This document shows positions 1 through 7,680 of a DNA stretch of 64,000 nucleotides, piece after piece. The position numbers and the translations under genes were made by a program. This DNA is from Stenotrophomonas sp. Ste86 (lineage in GTDB: Bacteria; Pseudomonadota; Gammaproteobacteria; Xanthomonadales; Xanthomonadaceae), in contig NZ_JALJRW010000003.1 in NCBI RefSeq assembly GCF_024519465.1, positions 57,158-121,157 on the forward strand, given 5' to 3'. The notes under the pieces were generated by a model. The model was given only the letters and a program-made list of their open reading frames with translations, was not told where the DNA came from and did no database searches. Position 1 is the stretch's first letter; each line of letters starts with the position of its first letter.

Positions 1-58
1 TTGATGCAATTGGTGGGCCGTGATGGATTCGAACCATCGACCAAAAGATTAAAAGTCT
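1..58. repeat. attL core: 58-bp direct repeat, displaced 3' end of tRNA-Lys
   Basis: All 58 bases match 50605-50662; the copies diverge at base 59. Positions 11-58 are the 3' 48 nt of tRNA-Lys including the encoded CCA, and positions 1-10 match the flank beyond the tRNA. The window starts inside the repeat, so it may extend further left. No 5' half of a tRNA follows, so this is not a working tRNA gene but the chromosomal 3' end displaced by integration. Confidence 0.95.
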
Positions 59-100
59 CGTGCGCTCAGCAGTCGTGGCGCGGGTTTCGGACGCATTCGA

Positions 101-162
101 TTTCAGGAGTACGCCGCGTGGAACGCTTGACCCAGCTGGGCCGACCTCGCTGATTTCAGGAG
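101..162. repeat. Candidate integrase arm-type sites, left pair
   Basis: The 9-mer TTTCAGGAG occurs at 101-109 and 154-162, each preceded by GA, in the same orientation. The same 9-mer occurs twice just inside attR (50548-50556 and 50560-50568). Direct repeats on both sides of a core are the usual layout of arm sites for lambda-type tyrosine integrases. The function is inferred from position. Confidence 0.55.
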
Positions 163-199
163 GGGAGTCAGGCAGCTGGACTGCTAAGTCGCCCCCCTG

Positions 200-1270
200 C
201 TACCGAACAATTCGCAACTGGGGCCTGACCCTTTCCTGCCCGATGTCGCCGTACAGCTCACCTAGACGGTCCGGCGCGTACATAAGCGCGGCCCCGAGCT
301 CCTCGTCGGTAAATCCCAGCTGTTCACGGAAATGTTTGATGAGGGATGGGAACAACGAAGGCTGCTCCTTGGGAATCGGCAGTGGTTCAACCTTGCGAAT
401 CCCGAGCTTGTTCATCTGAATGATGAGCCATTTCCGTTGGTTGTCATCGATCTTCCCGAGCGTCAGGCTCTTGCGCACCAGCATTGCAATTGAGACCTGC
501 CAGTATTCCTTCAATGGCATGTAGGTCGCCAATTTAGAAGCGTTCTGACGTGAGAGATTTGGAGAAATCTCGTCACCAGGCACCAAAAATTCAGATGCGA
601 AGTCGTCTGCCTCATCTTCCATCGAAGGATGTGGCAGGTCATGCATTACAAGGTGCGCTAGTTCATGTGCCAAGGTGAACCGCCAGCGATCCCCAGGCAC
701 GGACTTGTCGATAAACACGATCGGCGGAAGGTCAGCAAACTGGATGCAGGTAGCGTCCATCGGCACCCCACCGAAGTCACACTCGATGACCACAACCCCG
801 GCGCCCTCAAGGAGTCGAGTGAGGTTTCGAACAGGCCCGCTGGGCAAATTCCACGCGACGCGGAGGGCCCGCGCGCACGCACTGGCTGTCCCATAGTCAT
901 CGATGCTCAACCGCGGCAGAGACCGCACTTGTTGCACGTCTACGTGGTCAAGCATCCGCTTTACGTGGATACGCAGCACGTTGATAAGCCCAGATATCTT
1001 GCGCCGCTCACCAGCTTTAAGCTGCCGACTCCGCGTGAAAACCGAGCTACTGCCGTAAGAGAAGCGCTGTTCAGCCAAGCTGAAGAACCCGAGGGGAAAA
1101 CCCAACGCGTCGGCGACCGCCCGCATCTCCGCGTCGCTCAGATCAGCACCGGTGCCCGCTTCGATTCTTGCAACGCGCGGTTGGGTGATGCCGGCCGCGG
1201 CCGCCAAGTCTGACTGGGTCAGTTCTCGGTACTCACGCGCCAGGATCACCATTTCCGGATTGGGTTTCAT
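200..1270 (-). CDS. XRE-family HTH plus ImmA/IrrE-type zinc metallopeptidase
   Basis: This 356-residue protein has an N-terminal XRE helix-turn-helix (residues about 7-60) and an M78/COG2856 peptidase domain with HELAH at residues 202-206, followed by the acidic third-ligand region near 218-226. I chose the ATG at 1270 because the HTH begins there; the longer frame adds low-complexity residues. Its start overlaps the 3' end of the upstream gene by 38 nt, so the two are probably co-translated. Proteins of this type cleave repressors (ImmA on ICEBs1, IrrE in Deinococcus) or act as the regulatory half of toxin-antitoxin or defence pairs. Placement next to attL marks it as cargo, not a virion gene. 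Confidence 0.85.
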   Translation of the reverse strand: MKPNPEMVILAREYRELTQSDLAAAAGITQPRVARIEAGTGADLSDAEMRAVADALGFPLGFFSLAEQRFSYGSSSVFTRSRQLKAGERRKISGLINVLRIHVKRMLDHVDVQQVRSLPRLSIDDYGTASACARALRVAWNLPSGPVRNLTRLLEGAGVVVIECDFGGVPMDATCIQFADLPPIVFIDKSVPGDRWRFTLAHELAHLVMHDLPHPSMEDEADDFASEFLVPGDEISPNLSRQNASKLATYMPLKEYWQVSIAMLVRKSLTLGKIDDNQRKWLIIQMNKLGIRKVEPLPIPKEQPSLFPSLIKHFREQLGFTDEELGAALMYAPDRLGELYGDIGQERVRPQLRIVR

Positions 1271-1856
1271 TGGACTTGTCCTGCTTTGCCTTCGTCGCGA
1301 TGGTCGCGCCGGCGGGCTCTTCGATAGTGGTGTTGCTGGCCCCGAACAGGCTGACAACCGTAGTCGTAGCGGGCGCCTCGTCGTTGAGCTCCGAGACCCA
1401 CATGTTGGAACGCGGTCCGGAAGGGCAGATCAGGAACACACTCTGCAAATTGCCAAGGATGTCTTCCTCATATCCCAGGTCCAGATGAACCGACTGAGGC
1501 AAGCCGTCCAATGCTTGATGGGTGCGGAACTTTACGACCTGTTGAGTCAGATGACCAGAGGGCAAGAGATCGCGATCCACCTTCTTGAAACGGATGATGA
1601 AGCCTTCCGAGAACTGGAGCATGCAGAGCTTTTTCACCTGCTCGAAACGGACCCCGGGAGTCTTTTCGGCGTACGCCCTTGCGTGGTGAAAGAAGTGATC
1701 ATGAATCACTGACGCCTTGCTGCGCCCTGTATGCAAGTTCCGCAGGAAAGGGCTGTACATCTCTTTGTAGTCCGACACGGCTTGTCCAACCATTTCCCGC
1801 AGGGAGGGCAAATAGCCCTCCAGGACGAGGTGAACTTCAGACTGATTGATTTCCAT
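1233..1856 (-). CDS. Unrecognised partner of the ImmA/IrrE protein (207 aa)
   Basis: I do not recognise this family. The protein is mixed alpha/beta with no signal peptide or membrane segment, and its last 45 residues are low-complexity (Thr, Ala, Lys, Gln), probably a disordered tail. I preferred the ATG at 1856 because the frame upstream overlaps a promoter-like sequence and is short and unconvincing. It is the first gene of a two-gene unit with the XRE-ImmA/IrrE gene and overlaps it by 38 nt. That pairing suggests a regulated effector such as a toxin or defence protein, or a substrate of the peptidase; this is inference from context only. Confidence 0.7.
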   Translation of the reverse strand: MEINQSEVHLVLEGYLPSLREMVGQAVSDYKEMYSPFLRNLHTGRSKASVIHDHFFHHARAYAEKTPGVRFEQVKKLCMLQFSEGFIIRFKKVDRDLLPSGHLTQQVVKFRTHQALDGLPQSVHLDLGYEEDILGNLQSVFLICPSGPRSNMWVSELNDEAPATTTVVSLFGASNTTIEEPAGATIATKAKQDKSNETQSGNGDPGA

Positions 1857-1883
1857 GCCGGGCTCGCCGCTGAGGTCGAGGCA

Positions 1884-1912
1884 AGTAGACCTCCAGCAAC
1901 TACCCTTGTCAA
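1884..1912 (-). promoter_or_regulatory. Possible promoter of the ImmA/IrrE two-gene unit
   Basis: On the minus strand TTGACA (1907-1912) is followed after 17 bp by TCTACT (1884-1889). The -35 element is a perfect match and the -10 is poor (3 of 6). The start codon at 1856 would leave a leader of about 20 nt. Confidence 0.35.
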
Positions 1913-1976
1913 TCACTTTATGCAGATTCAATTCATAGTGATTTTTTCTTCATTTGTTTCAATGGCTTAGCTGAAG

Positions 1977-2192
1977 CTAGAACGGCAATTCATCTGTGTC
2001 TGGTGGTTCGAAGCACGCGGCCATCCGCTCGTACCGCCCGGCCTCCTCAACCAGTCGGCCGGCGGCCCGCCGACGGCGCGCCTGGACCTGCCAGTCCCCC
2101 CCCCTCATCGCCTCTATGGCGTTCACGCGGTCCCAGAGCCCGGCCGCCTTGCCACGGGCCCAACGGGCTTTTTCCTCGACAGTCTTTCCCAT
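1977..2192 (-). CDS. Small basic hypothetical protein (71 aa)
   Basis: This short Arg/Ala-rich, probably helical protein ends in an acidic ELPF tail. I preferred the ATG at 2192 (protein starting MGKTVEEK) because the longer frame up to 2303 runs over the LexA box. It is divergent from the umuDC-like operon and starts about 95 bp from the LexA box, so it could be SOS-controlled from the same intergenic region. The family is not recognised. Codon use fits the phage; the gene is plausible but not certain. Confidence 0.5.
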   Translation of the reverse strand: MGKTVEEKARWARGKAAGLWDRVNAIEAMRGGDWQVQARRRRAAGRLVEEAGRYERMAACFEPPDTDELPF

Positions 2193-2285
2193 GGGCTCAA
2201 TTCTGAATGCGCTTCGTCGCACGGCCTGATACGTCCCCGGCCGACCGCTGAACAGGCTCCGGCGTGAACCGGTCATCCGCCCAGT

Positions 2286-2300
2286 TAGTAATTGTACTAA
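2286..2300 (+). promoter_or_regulatory. LexA box of Xanthomonadales type
   Basis: TTAG-N6-TACTA is found at 2286-2300, with TAATTG as the N6. It matches the LexA-binding motif described for Xylella and Xanthomonas, which differs from the E. coli box. It lies 21-51 bp upstream of the possible umuD-like start codons. Confidence 0.8.
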
Positions 2301-2350
2301 CATTCGGCCCGTCTCTCGTCATGAGACACCGCCCAGCCAGAGTTCCCGCC

Positions 2351-2833
2351 ATGCAGTCCCTTCCCCTTCCCACCACGATCGCTACGTTGATCGGCGCCGC
2401 GGCCATAGACGGTCCGGCGAACTTCGTTCCTTTGGCCGGCGCGCGAGCCCGCCTGGGCTTCCCCTCCCCGGCCGACGACTTCATGGACGATGCGGTTGAC
2501 CTGCACCGCCTGCTGGTCCGGAACCCGGCCGCCACCTTCCTGTACCGTGCCGACGGCTGGTCCATGCTGGGAGTCGGTATCAGCGATGGCGATATCCTGG
2601 TCGTCGACCGGTCCGTGCAACCGCAGCCCGGCGACCTGGTCATCGCCATCTGGGATGGCAACCAGCCTACGTGCAAGGTGCTTCAGCTGTTCGAGCACCA
2701 TCTGGAGCTGCATTCTGCCAACCCCGAATTCCCGCCCATCGTGCTCGAGCAAGGCACCGAGGTGGAGGTGTTTGCCGTAGTCGGTGTCGCGCGCCAGATT
2801 CAGCGGAGGCGCGGCCATGTTCGGGCTCGTTGA
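2351..2833 (+). CDS. umuD: UmuD-like S24 self-cleaving subunit of an error-prone polymerase
   Basis: This is a LexA/UmuD-type S24 peptidase domain protein. With the ATG at 2351 it has 160 residues; an ATG at 2321 is also possible. It shows a UmuD-like cleavage region GFPSPADDF with Leu35-Gly36 as probable scissile bond, nucleophile Ser71 in GWSMLGVG and Lys109 in TCKVL, a Ser-Lys spacing of 38 (37 in E. coli UmuD). After RecA-stimulated self-cleavage the product should join UmuC as a translesion polymerase. It overlaps umuC by 17 nt, and the LexA box upstream places both under SOS control. A phage copy may raise mutation or lesion tolerance during induction. Confidence 0.88.
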   Translation: MQSLPLPTTIATLIGAAAIDGPANFVPLAGARARLGFPSPADDFMDDAVDLHRLLVRNPAATFLYRADGWSMLGVGISDGDILVVDRSVQPQPGDLVIAIWDGNQPTCKVLQLFEHHLELHSANPEFPPIVLEQGTEVEVFAVVGVARQIQRRRGHVRAR

Positions 2834-4067
2834 CGGCAACAATTTCTATGCCAGCTGCGAGCGGGTCTTCCAACCCGCTCTGCGCGGCAAACCGTTGGTG
2901 GTGCTGAGCAACAACGACGGGTGCGCGATCGCCCGATCAGCAGAAGCCAAAGTCCTGGGCATCAAGATGGGACAGCCCGCGCACGAGCTGAAGCACTTGG
3001 TGCGGCACCACGGCCTGCAGCTGCGCTCCGCCAACTTCGGACTGTATGGGGACCTGAGCGGCCGCGTGGTATCTGTGCTGCGCGATGCGGCGCCCCGCGT
3101 CGAGGTTTACAGCATCGACGAGAGCTTCATCGACCTGCATCGCGTTCGGAACAGGGAGCGTTTTGCGCGGGAGCTGCGCGCACGGGTTCATCGGTGGACC
3201 GGCATTCCGAATTGCATCGGTATCGGCCCGACGAAGACGTTGGCCAAGCTGGCGAACAAGGCGGCGAAGTCGGCCGATGGCGTTGTCGACCTGAGCGACC
3301 CGCTGAAGCGGGAAGAGCTGCTGCGCCGGTTTCCAGTAGAGGACCTGTGGGGCGTTGGGCGGCGCTTGGCGCCCAAGCTGATGAACATGGGCATCAGGAC
3401 CGCCGCCGCCCTGCGTGACGCGCCCCCCGATGACATCCTTGCCACCTTCGGGGTGACCCTCGCGCGGACCCAGCGGGAACTGCAGGGGCATGCGTGCATG
3501 GAGCTGGAGGAGGTGGAACCCGACCGACAGCAGATCATGGTGAGCCGCTCGTTCGCGGATCGGGTGGCCGACCACGACGCCGTTGCCCAAGCGCTGGCCA
3601 CCTTTGCGGTCCGGGCCTGCGAGAAGCTGCGCGCGCGTGGGCTGGTGGCCTCGGGCCTCTGGGTGTTCGCGCATTCCGACACCTTCCGGCCCGAACTGCC
3701 GCAGCACAACGCGACGCGATCGGTCGTGCTGCCGACGGCCACCTCGGACACCACGCTCGTGCTGGGGACCGTGAGACAACTGCTCCGCGGCCTGCTGAGA
3801 GACGGCATCGGCTACAAGAAGGCCGGAGTCGCATTGCTGGACCTGGCCAAGCCTCACGACCTTCAGCCAGACCTGTTCGCCCCGGCCGTTGTTGGAAACG
3901 ATGCGTTGATGGCCACCCTGGATCAGATCAACCGGAAGTTCGGACGGGGCATGGCCGGACTAGGTGCATCGGGCTGGCAGGACAAACCGGCTTGGGGGAT
4001 GAGGCAGCACATGCTGTCTCCCAACTACACCACCTCAGTCCACGAGCTCCCCCGGGCAAGATGTTGA
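2817..4067 (+). CDS. umuC: UmuC-like Y-family DNA polymerase V catalytic subunit
   Basis: This 416-residue protein is the normal length for UmuC (about 420). It has the Y-family palm motif LVDGNNFYASCE at the N-terminus with the first catalytic Asp, then YSIDESFID with the catalytic Asp-Glu pair near residues 100-105. The helix-hairpin-helix and little-finger regions follow, and the C-terminus matches the UmuC extension. I chose the ATG at 2817 because the motif starts three residues later; the upstream frame belongs to the umuD overlap. It synthesises DNA across lesions with low fidelity. It forms an SOS operon with the upstream umuD-like gene. Confidence 0.93.
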   Translation: MFGLVDGNNFYASCERVFQPALRGKPLVVLSNNDGCAIARSAEAKVLGIKMGQPAHELKHLVRHHGLQLRSANFGLYGDLSGRVVSVLRDAAPRVEVYSIDESFIDLHRVRNRERFARELRARVHRWTGIPNCIGIGPTKTLAKLANKAAKSADGVVDLSDPLKREELLRRFPVEDLWGVGRRLAPKLMNMGIRTAAALRDAPPDDILATFGVTLARTQRELQGHACMELEEVEPDRQQIMVSRSFADRVADHDAVAQALATFAVRACEKLRARGLVASGLWVFAHSDTFRPELPQHNATRSVVLPTATSDTTLVLGTVRQLLRGLLRDGIGYKKAGVALLDLAKPHDLQPDLFAPAVVGNDALMATLDQINRKFGRGMAGLGASGWQDKPAWGMRQHMLSPNYTTSVHELPRARC

Positions 4068-4081
4068 AGCGCTCGAGTTTG

Positions 4082-5269
4082 CTATTGACCCACATCCCAC
4101 GTCGACCTGTACGCAGCTACGTGCTCTCGAAGGACCTTCGATTTGATGGTCCCGTCTGATTCGAAGTAGAAGCAATCATCCATCGCGAAAGACCGGAACA
4201 GGTCTGTCATTAGATTTCGTACGGTAGGGCCGAGCTGTTCGAGCGAGAGATCCAGCTGCTCATAGATCACAGGGCCAAAGCTGAGGACAGATTCATCGTT
4301 TTGTTGCGATTTGTATTGCTGCCCGTCATTTTGAGATATGAAGAGCGATTGCCCGGCTACATTCGCGTAGCTCATGGCCAGCACACCTGGCCCCTCTACA
4401 CCTGCAAGCTGGATAGCTCTGGCAGCCTGCGGAATAAGGTCCATGAGATGGATCGCCGTCTGGACGGACTGGAGTGAAGCGTCTTGCCCATCGTTGACTG
4501 ACACCGACCACGAAATTTCGACAATCCCATTTCGGTAAAACTGAATATAAGGCGGCTCCGGCTTGGTACCCGAACTATTTTTCGTGGCCATCATGCCACG
4601 GTAGTTAAATCGGTTTATAAGCAGCGAGCCAGATACTCGAAGGTGACGGTCCTTAAGCACCGCCAAGTCGGGCAAATTGCCAGCATGAAATGCCGACAGG
4701 GGGACCATATGAACAACCGCGACGCGCCTGCCAATCGACCGGATTTCACCTAATACTTCAGCGGTGCGTTTAGCGATCCAACTGTCTATGCGCGACTCGG
4801 TCGAATCGCGTAGCGAGAAAGCATCGAACAGCTGCTGGTAAGTCATTTCAATGTTCCCGACCCCGGCCCGGATTGGAAAAACACGCCAGTCCCCCACCTC
4901 CACCTGATAAGGCCCACCATACTGGACGGGCACGTCCACTACGATTACCGGGCCCGCGCCTACGTGGATTGGCTGAACGGCCACTCCATTTATCCTGGGA
5001 AAAATTCCACGAAGGATTTTATTTTGCATCCAAAGCGCGGTCTGATCGACGTTAAGCGCAATGGGAACGAGGGTGGCGGCGCGCCCTTTCCCGTCCTCTG
5101 CGATGCCGTACACGATGCGTCCTCCGCGCGCGTTGGCGAATGCAGCCACATCCTTCAGAAATGACTTTATGCTGGCATCATCCTTTGAGGGAATGGCTCG
5201 CTTGTAGTCAAGAATCGCGCTTTCGCTCTCTCGATCGTTGAGCAGCGTATTCACCCAGCTCTGATCCAT
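4082..5269 (-). CDS. Schlafen/AlbA_2-type putative nucleic-acid-binding protein
   Basis: This 395-residue protein has an N-terminal AlbA_2 (divergent AAA-4/Schlafen-like) domain at residues about 10-130, with ESAILDYKRAI and the glycine-rich FANARGGRIVYGIAED segment typical of the family. The rest, residues 150-395, is mixed alpha/beta of unknown role with no membrane segment. AlbA_2 proteins bind nucleic acid, and many are transcription regulators or parts of defence modules. The gene is convergent with umuC, only 14 bp apart, and is less GC-rich than the phage structural genes, which suggests separate acquisition. A cargo or defence role is inference. Confidence 0.75.
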   Translation of the reverse strand: MDQSWVNTLLNDRESESAILDYKRAIPSKDDASIKSFLKDVAAFANARGGRIVYGIAEDGKGRAATLVPIALNVDQTALWMQNKILRGIFPRINGVAVQPIHVGAGPVIVVDVPVQYGGPYQVEVGDWRVFPIRAGVGNIEMTYQQLFDAFSLRDSTESRIDSWIAKRTAEVLGEIRSIGRRVAVVHMVPLSAFHAGNLPDLAVLKDRHLRVSGSLLINRFNYRGMMATKNSSGTKPEPPYIQFYRNGIVEISWSVSVNDGQDASLQSVQTAIHLMDLIPQAARAIQLAGVEGPGVLAMSYANVAGQSLFISQNDGQQYKSQQNDESVLSFGPVIYEQLDLSLEQLGPTVRNLMTDLFRSFAMDDCFYFESDGTIKSKVLREHVAAYRSTWDVGQ

Positions 5270-5349
5270 GCGCTGCCTCCCAGTCTCCTTTCCCAGAGCT
5301 TAGAGCCCCAGGCCTTCGCCAGCAACCAGCGACGAAGTCGCCTCGCAGA

Positions 5350-6282
5350 TCACGCCGCCAGCCGGTGCTCGTAGAACGGATGCCTCTTGTCGTCGAAGAT
5401 GGCGTACAGCGCGCCAAGGTTGGCGGGGTCCGGATTTAGCCAGGCGTCCACGTGCTCAGGCTTGATGTTGATGATTGTCCGATCGTGGCCGGCCGCGGCG
5501 ACCTCTGGCTCGGGGTCATCGGTAATCGCGGCGAAGGAAAGTAGATCAGGCTCTATGCCGGCGGGATCGACCCAATGCGACCACAGGCAGGCCACCAGCA
5601 TGGGGTCGCCCGTACGAGGCGTGAACTGCACGACTTGGTTGCCGCCGTCAGGCCCTTCCACGTTCTCGTAGAAGGTGTCCACCACCATGAGCGCGTGCGT
5701 GTGCCCGAACGCCGGCCGCCAGAAGCCCTCCAGGCTGTCGCGCCTGGCGTTGTAGGTGCCTGGGTAACGCTGGTCGTAGCTGGCCGGCTTCCCAGCGAGC
5801 CGGCACTGGTAGCGCATCGGCTTCACGACTCGCTTCCCGCCCTCAGACACGATTACCGTGCCGTACACGCCCGGGAAGATGCGTGAGTCCCTTGCCACGT
5901 GGTCAGTGCGCCGGAGGTCGGCCAGTTTGCCTTGGGCCCGGGCGATCTTGTTGGTGGCCACACGGACGTCGTTCTCGGCCTTCTTCGTGATCTTGGTCTG
6001 CAGCGCGCGCTCGGCGTTGACCAGGCGGGTCTTCTGCGTGAAAAGCTCCTGCTCGAAGGCAGTGGCGTCCCCGGCGTTCCAGTCCTGGATCGCCGCCCAC
6101 ACCGAACGCTCGGCAGGGGTCTTGCCCGCGGCGAACGCATCGTCCATTGCCTTCGGCGTCTTCGGCCGCTTCTTACCCGGGTCGTGGGCGTAGAGGGCGG
6201 CGAACTCCTGCAGCGACACGGAGGCGCCGGTCATGCGGACCAGCTTCTGGTAGGCGGCTTCGATTTGCGCGGAATAGCACAT
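5350..6282 (-). CDS. SOS response-associated peptidase (HMCES/YedK, SRAP domain)
   Basis: SRAP proteins use Cys2 to form a covalent link with abasic sites in single-stranded DNA. Here Met is followed at once by Cys2 (MCYSAQ). The Glu in FYENVEG and the His in AGHDRTIINI match the other active-site positions of YedK. At 310 residues it is longer than YedK (about 220); the extra length is mostly a charged helical insert near residues 65-125. I see no TTAG-N6-TACTA motif upstream. Together with the umuDC-like operon it gives the phage a small DNA-damage tolerance set. Confidence 0.9.
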   Translation of the reverse strand: MCYSAQIEAAYQKLVRMTGASVSLQEFAALYAHDPGKKRPKTPKAMDDAFAAGKTPAERSVWAAIQDWNAGDATAFEQELFTQKTRLVNAERALQTKITKKAENDVRVATNKIARAQGKLADLRRTDHVARDSRIFPGVYGTVIVSEGGKRVVKPMRYQCRLAGKPASYDQRYPGTYNARRDSLEGFWRPAFGHTHALMVVDTFYENVEGPDGGNQVVQFTPRTGDPMLVACLWSHWVDPAGIEPDLLSFAAITDDPEPEVAAAGHDRTIINIKPEHVDAWLNPDPANLGALYAIFDDKRHPFYEHRLAA

Positions 6283-6465
6283 GGGCGCAATCTGGCCCCA
6301 AGCGTTGTTGTGCCGGTGTGATGGGCGTGCGCCGAGATCTACTGGGCGATGCCTGAACCCGCGAACCAGTCAGCCCCTATCTGTTCCAGGCTTTGAAGCC
6401 CGCCTCTGCCATGTTGCCCAAGGCGAGGGAGGAGAGCGCGCTGCAGCGGCCCGTGGCTTATCTGT

Positions 6466-7080
6466 CTAGATGTCACCCAGATCGCGCACTGTCGCCTCAC
6501 CGCGCTCCAGAAACGCTGCGATAAGCCTGCCGCCGGCTACGTGCCGCCCTTCTTCAGCGTTCACATACTCGGCCTGCCGGCGCCCGGCGGCAAGGATCGC
6601 ATGGGGATGGAAGCTGTCGGGAACATCCCTTAGCGGCTGGCCTGGCGCAGCTATCCCGCCGATCAGCGGGGCCACACGGGTGGGTTGCTCGACAACTGAC
6701 TTCGCGTAGGCGGCCCCGACGATCCGGCTTTGGGCCTTGGACCAGCCCACCACGACAATCTCCGACTGCAACTGACCCAAGTCCATGTTGGCATCCCGGA
6801 TCGCCTGGACATAGTTGGGCCACATCTGGTCCATGACGGGCCCGACCTCCCCCATGATCTGCTCGATGCTGAACGCCTTTCTGAAGCTGGCCTCAAGGCA
6901 CAGCTGATACACCCGAAGGAAGAACTGCCCGGACCCACGCGCGGCAACGACAATGTTGTGCTGGGGGATCAGCAGCAGCTTGGCCCCCTCGGACATTTCG
7001 CCAGTGACGGCATCTTGAGCGAGGGTGTCGACCGCCACGACCGCGCGTTCGGGTGTCATCAGTACGTTCAGGATGCTCAT
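6466..7080 (-). CDS. Phage tail-region protein resembling Ntn hydrolases (204 aa)
   Basis: The protein starts MSILNVLMTP and carries AVDTLA near residue 18, then GAKLLLIPQHNIVVAARGSG. That pattern of strands, Thr/Asp turn and glycine-rich strand resembles the proteasome-like Ntn hydrolase fold. It is the last gene of the late operon, downstream of the fibre and a DUF4376 gene, so it may be a fibre accessory or a virion enzyme. There is no processing-type N-terminal Thr/Ser/Cys; Thr19 could become N-terminal only after cleavage. The fold call is from pattern reading and is uncertain. Confidence 0.65.
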   Translation of the reverse strand: MSILNVLMTPERAVVAVDTLAQDAVTGEMSEGAKLLLIPQHNIVVAARGSGQFFLRVYQLCLEASFRKAFSIEQIMGEVGPVMDQMWPNYVQAIRDANMDLGQLQSEIVVVGWSKAQSRIVGAAYAKSVVEQPTRVAPLIGGIAAPGQPLRDVPDSFHPHAILAAGRRQAEYVNAEEGRHVAGGRLIAAFLERGEATVRDLGDI

Positions 7081-7181
7081 GTCGTGGTCCCGGCGGCCAA
7101 CCCCAACTATGGTGGGGCCGCTGAGCGCTGTCTAGGCCGGCATGTTCAACCGTATGCAGGCCAGGCCAAGCCCCTGCTAGC

Positions 7182-7679
7182 CTAGCTTGGCCAGTACTGC
7201 GTCAAGTCATAGGTCGCGAGCTCTTCTGTACTCACGAGCCGCTCGATGGCTTCGTGGTGCACCCGCTCGGCACTGAAGCACGCCTGCACGTGTGCCGAGA
7301 TGTACTGGGCAATGCCCTGTATCTCCGCAGCGGTCAGCTTCACCCATCCGTTCTGGGCCTTGAAGTCCACCTCCGCCAAACCGCCCAGGGCGATGGCGGA
7401 GAGTACACCGCTGATCCGGTTCTGATCGTCTAGTGTCGTGCCCACGCGCACGCCGCCAAGCTCGATACCACCTGTTTCCTTTTCCCAGCGCAACGCTGTA
7501 GCCGCAGCGACCAGCTGCTCTTTGATGTCGGAGAGCGTGCGCGTGTCTTCCGGTAGGGGAATGGTGTTGCCGGCTGCAAGCCATGATTCGTATTCCTCCC
7601 ACAACCGATGGCCGCGAGGGATGAATGTTCCGGTTTCAGTGCCGAGGACCACATCAGGGTCGTTGGTCAGTTTGTACAT
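7182..7679 (-). CDS. DUF4376-type tail fibre accessory protein
   Basis: This 165-residue protein (MYKLTNDPDVVL start) has an N-terminal part typical of fibre-associated proteins, with the IPRGHRLWEEYESWLAAGN segment, and a C-terminal DUF4376-like helical region (residues about 75-160). I chose the ATG at 7679 because it falls at the stop codon of the fibre gene; the longer frame lies inside the fibre gene. Such proteins usually sit just after the fibre gene and may assist fibre folding or attachment. The exact role is not established. Confidence 0.75.
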   Translation of the reverse strand: MYKLTNDPDVVLGTETGTFIPRGHRLWEEYESWLAAGNTIPLPEDTRTLSDIKEQLVAAATALRWEKETGGIELGGVRVGTTLDDQNRISGVLSAIALGGLAEVDFKAQNGWVKLTAAEIQGIAQYISAHVQACFSAERVHHEAIERLVSTEELATYDLTQYWPS

Positions 7680-7680
7680 A

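Noticed and set aside
1-58. A second tRNA-Lys gene at the left edge
   Set aside because: Only the 3' part is present and the bases after 58 do not form the 5' half; it is the attL remnant.
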